This document shows positions 59,145 to 60,668 of a DNA stretch of 60,668 nucleotides, in pieces. The notes under the pieces were generated by a model, which searched no databases, was not told the origin of the DNA, and saw nothing but the letters and a program-made list of their open reading frames with translations. The first letter of the stretch is position 1; each line of letters opens with the position of its first letter. A program made the translations under genes and the position numbers. The DNA comes from Flavobacteriales bacterium UBA1958 (lineage in GTDB: Bacteria > Bacteroidota > Bacteroidia > Flavobacteriales_D > Sanyastnellaceae), in NCBI GenBank assembly GCA_002336675.1, contig DDEI01000053.1:2459-63126 (forward strand). The letters are read 5' to 3'.

Positions 59145-60668
59145 ACTTGATTTGTGGATGGCTAGAGAGAGTTTAATCAGATCGTAAGAAACTTTTTCTT
59201 TTAACGCCTCGAAAATTGGTTTTAACTCACCCGTTTCTTTTAATTCTTTCCAAGTATTAACTACTAGGTCTTTTATATCGGAGTTAACGAGTCCTTCATG
59301 GGAGATGGGTTCACCATTTTCTATAAGAGAGGTGATATGATTAAAAATGGTACTCTTATTCAAGTTTCTAGCCTTGGCTATTTCTTCTATAGATTTCCCT
59401 TGATTGAATAGCTTTAGAGTTTCTGCATAGGTTTTGCCTTTTACATTTAAGTCTTTCCCGGTTTTAATAACCTTTTCTTGGAGGTAATCGATAAATAGTC
59501 TTCCGTATTTTTTTAGCTTGGCGTCACCCACGCCAGAAATAGCCGAAAACGCTCCCATTGTCATAGGCTTTTCAGCAGCGATCTCTTGAAGTGACTTGTC
59601 CGTAAATACTGCATAAGCAGGGATTCCTTGTTCTTTAGCTAGTTTTTTTCTGTAGCTGCGCAAGGCCTCAAATAAGGAGTCTTCAAATTCGACCTTCTTA
59701 TCTTGTTTCTTCTTTTTGTCCAGGCCTTGGTCTTTTTTATCTAATGGAACAGTGAGCTCTACGGTTTTCCCTTCAAAGAGAACAGTTTTTCCGATAGAGG
59801 TTACTTTTAGATGGCTATGACTGGTATAGTCAATTTCTAAAAAGCCTTGATTTATTAATTGAGTGATGTATTGAAATAAGTGGAAGTAGGCCACTTCTTT
59901 TAACGCTCCGTATGTTTTTATCTGATGATAGTTGTTCTCCAAAACTTCTTGGTTTTGGGCACCTCTCATCACATTTACTAGCGTAGTAATGGGTACGGCT
60001 TCTTTTAATCTTTTTATTCCAGAAAGCACTTTTTGAGAGAGAAGAGTTCCATCTATTTTCTTTGGGGGATTCCTGCAGATATCACACCTTCCACATTGTT
60101 TTTCTCTGTGCTCACCAAAGTAACTCAGTACTACATTCGTTCTGCAGCTTGTGGCTTGGCAGTACTCTAGTATTCTATCTAGTTTGGCCCGTTGGACTGC
60201 TTTAAAAGTAGGGTCAGCATCACTATCTTCTATGAACGAACGCAGGATAGTCACATCTCCATAACTAAAAAACAGGAGTGTTTCTGCTGGAGAACCATCT
60301 CTTCCCGATCTCCCGATCTCCTGGTAATATCCTTCCAAATTTTTAGGAAGATTATAGTGAATAACCCATCTTATATTCGATTTGTCTATTCCCATTCCGA
60401 ATGCTATGGTAGCGCAGATTATTTGTACATCATCATTTTTAAAATCATTCTGAACTGAATTTCTAGCTTCAGCAGTCATTCTGCCATGATAGAAATCAGC
60501 ATTATATCCTTCTTGCTGAAGTTTGAGTGCTACCTGTTCGGCAGATTTTCTACTTAAAGTATATATGATGCCCGCCTCATTGGGGTGGGCAGATAGAAAG
60601 TTGACAATCTCTTTCATTCTCCCTTGACCGGGCAATACACTTGAACTAATATTTCCTCTTTCAAAACT
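59139..60668 (-). CDS. recQ: RecQ ATP-dependent DNA helicase, 5' end outside window
   Basis: The frame is open to the window edge, giving the last 509 residues; helicase domain 1 with Walker A and DEAH is missing. Visible parts are helicase domain 2 (IIYTLSRKSAEQVALKLQ, QIICATIAFGMGIDK, HYNLPKNLEGYYQEIGRSGR), the zinc-binding CRTNVVL...CGRCDIC, the winged-helix RQC domain, an HRDC domain (about 320-400 of this part) and a C-terminal HTH_40-like domain (KSIEEIAKARNLNKSTIFNH). RecQ unwinds 3'-tailed DNA during recombination repair. Confidence 0.96.
   Translation of the reverse strand, partial: SFERGNISSSVLPGQGRMKEIVNFLSAHPNEAGIIYTLSRKSAEQVALKLQQEGYNADFYHGRMTAEARNSVQNDFKNDDVQIICATIAFGMGIDKSNIRWVIHYNLPKNLEGYYQEIGRSGRDGSPAETLLFFSYGDVTILRSFIEDSDADPTFKAVQRAKLDRILEYCQATSCRTNVVLSYFGEHREKQCGRCDICRNPPKKIDGTLLSQKVLSGIKRLKEAVPITTLVNVMRGAQNQEVLENNYHQIKTYGALKEVAYFHLFQYITQLINQGFLEIDYTSHSHLKVTSIGKTVLFEGKTVELTVPLDKKDQGLDKKKKQDKKVEFEDSLFEALRSYRKKLAKEQGIPAYAVFTDKSLQEIAAEKPMTMGAFSAISGVGDAKLKKYGRLFIDYLQEKVIKTGKDLNVKGKTYAETLKLFNQGKSIEEIAKARNLNKSTIFNHITSLIENGEPISHEGLVNSDIKDLVVNTWKELKETGELKPIFEALKEKVSYDLIKLSLAIHKSSL

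Overview
The window is chromosomal DNA from a low-GC member of the Bacteroidota, most likely a marine flavobacterium of the Cryomorphaceae or a related family. This placement is an inference. It rests on many type IX secretion (T9SS) C-terminal tails, a gliding-type CTD, a fused E1 alpha/beta 2-oxoacid dehydrogenase, bacillithiol genes (ytxJ, bshC), an N-terminally extended GAPDH, and about twenty copies of the Bacteroidota promoter box TAnnTTTG. I saw no tRNA, rRNA, insertion sequence, prophage or CRISPR array.

Layout. 1-6.2 kb: a partial FAD oxidoreductase (minus), the fused 2-oxoacid dehydrogenase E1, two small unknowns, then ytxJ / pRiA4b-like / miaA packed as an operon. 6.2-12.4 kb: an amino-acid-oxidase-like flavoprotein, a large TPR and coiled-coil secreted protein, a PH-like membrane protein and a lamin-tail-domain T9SS cargo. 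12.4-19.5 kb: rpsA, encoding an unusual S1 with an added HhH domain; pyrR-pyrB; a STAS protein; a T9SS cargo; rnz; a LuxR-type response regulator. 19.6-26.6 kb: ilvE, a conserved unknown with dapA, then a tight minus-strand operon of two guanidino-modifying enzymes with argS, and a lipoprotein. 26.9-32.6 kb (minus): gap, an HtrA protease, an isopenicillin-N-synthase-like oxygenase flanked by two gene relics, and a family III CoA transferase. 32.7-45.9 kb: a secreted choice-of-anchor B protein with a dockerin-like end, an ABC exporter, a TonB receptor, an orphan peptide-binding lipoprotein, an ECF sigma / anti-sigma-like / outer membrane trio, a T9SS type B cargo and bshC. 46-50 kb: a HAD protein, ruvX, dapD, mdh and a MORN-like protein. 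50-60.7 kb: a subtilisin-like T9SS protease, two tandem CRTAC1 cell-surface proteins, a ZIP transporter with its DtxR-type regulator and a palindromic operator, a DUF983 protein, and a 5'-truncated recQ.

Most genes are ordinary housekeeping or envelope genes. The main points beyond routine annotation are: two degraded genes around the 2OG oxygenase, one clearly a VOC/glyoxalase relic with four stops that each look one substitution from a sense codon; the S1-HhH fusion with hairpins in its leader; coupling of two Cys-dependent arginine/citrulline-type hydrolases to argS; several promoters so close to the start codon that the mRNA should be leaderless; a five-codon upstream ORF at ilvE; and repeated tail-to-tail gene pairs with no spacer.
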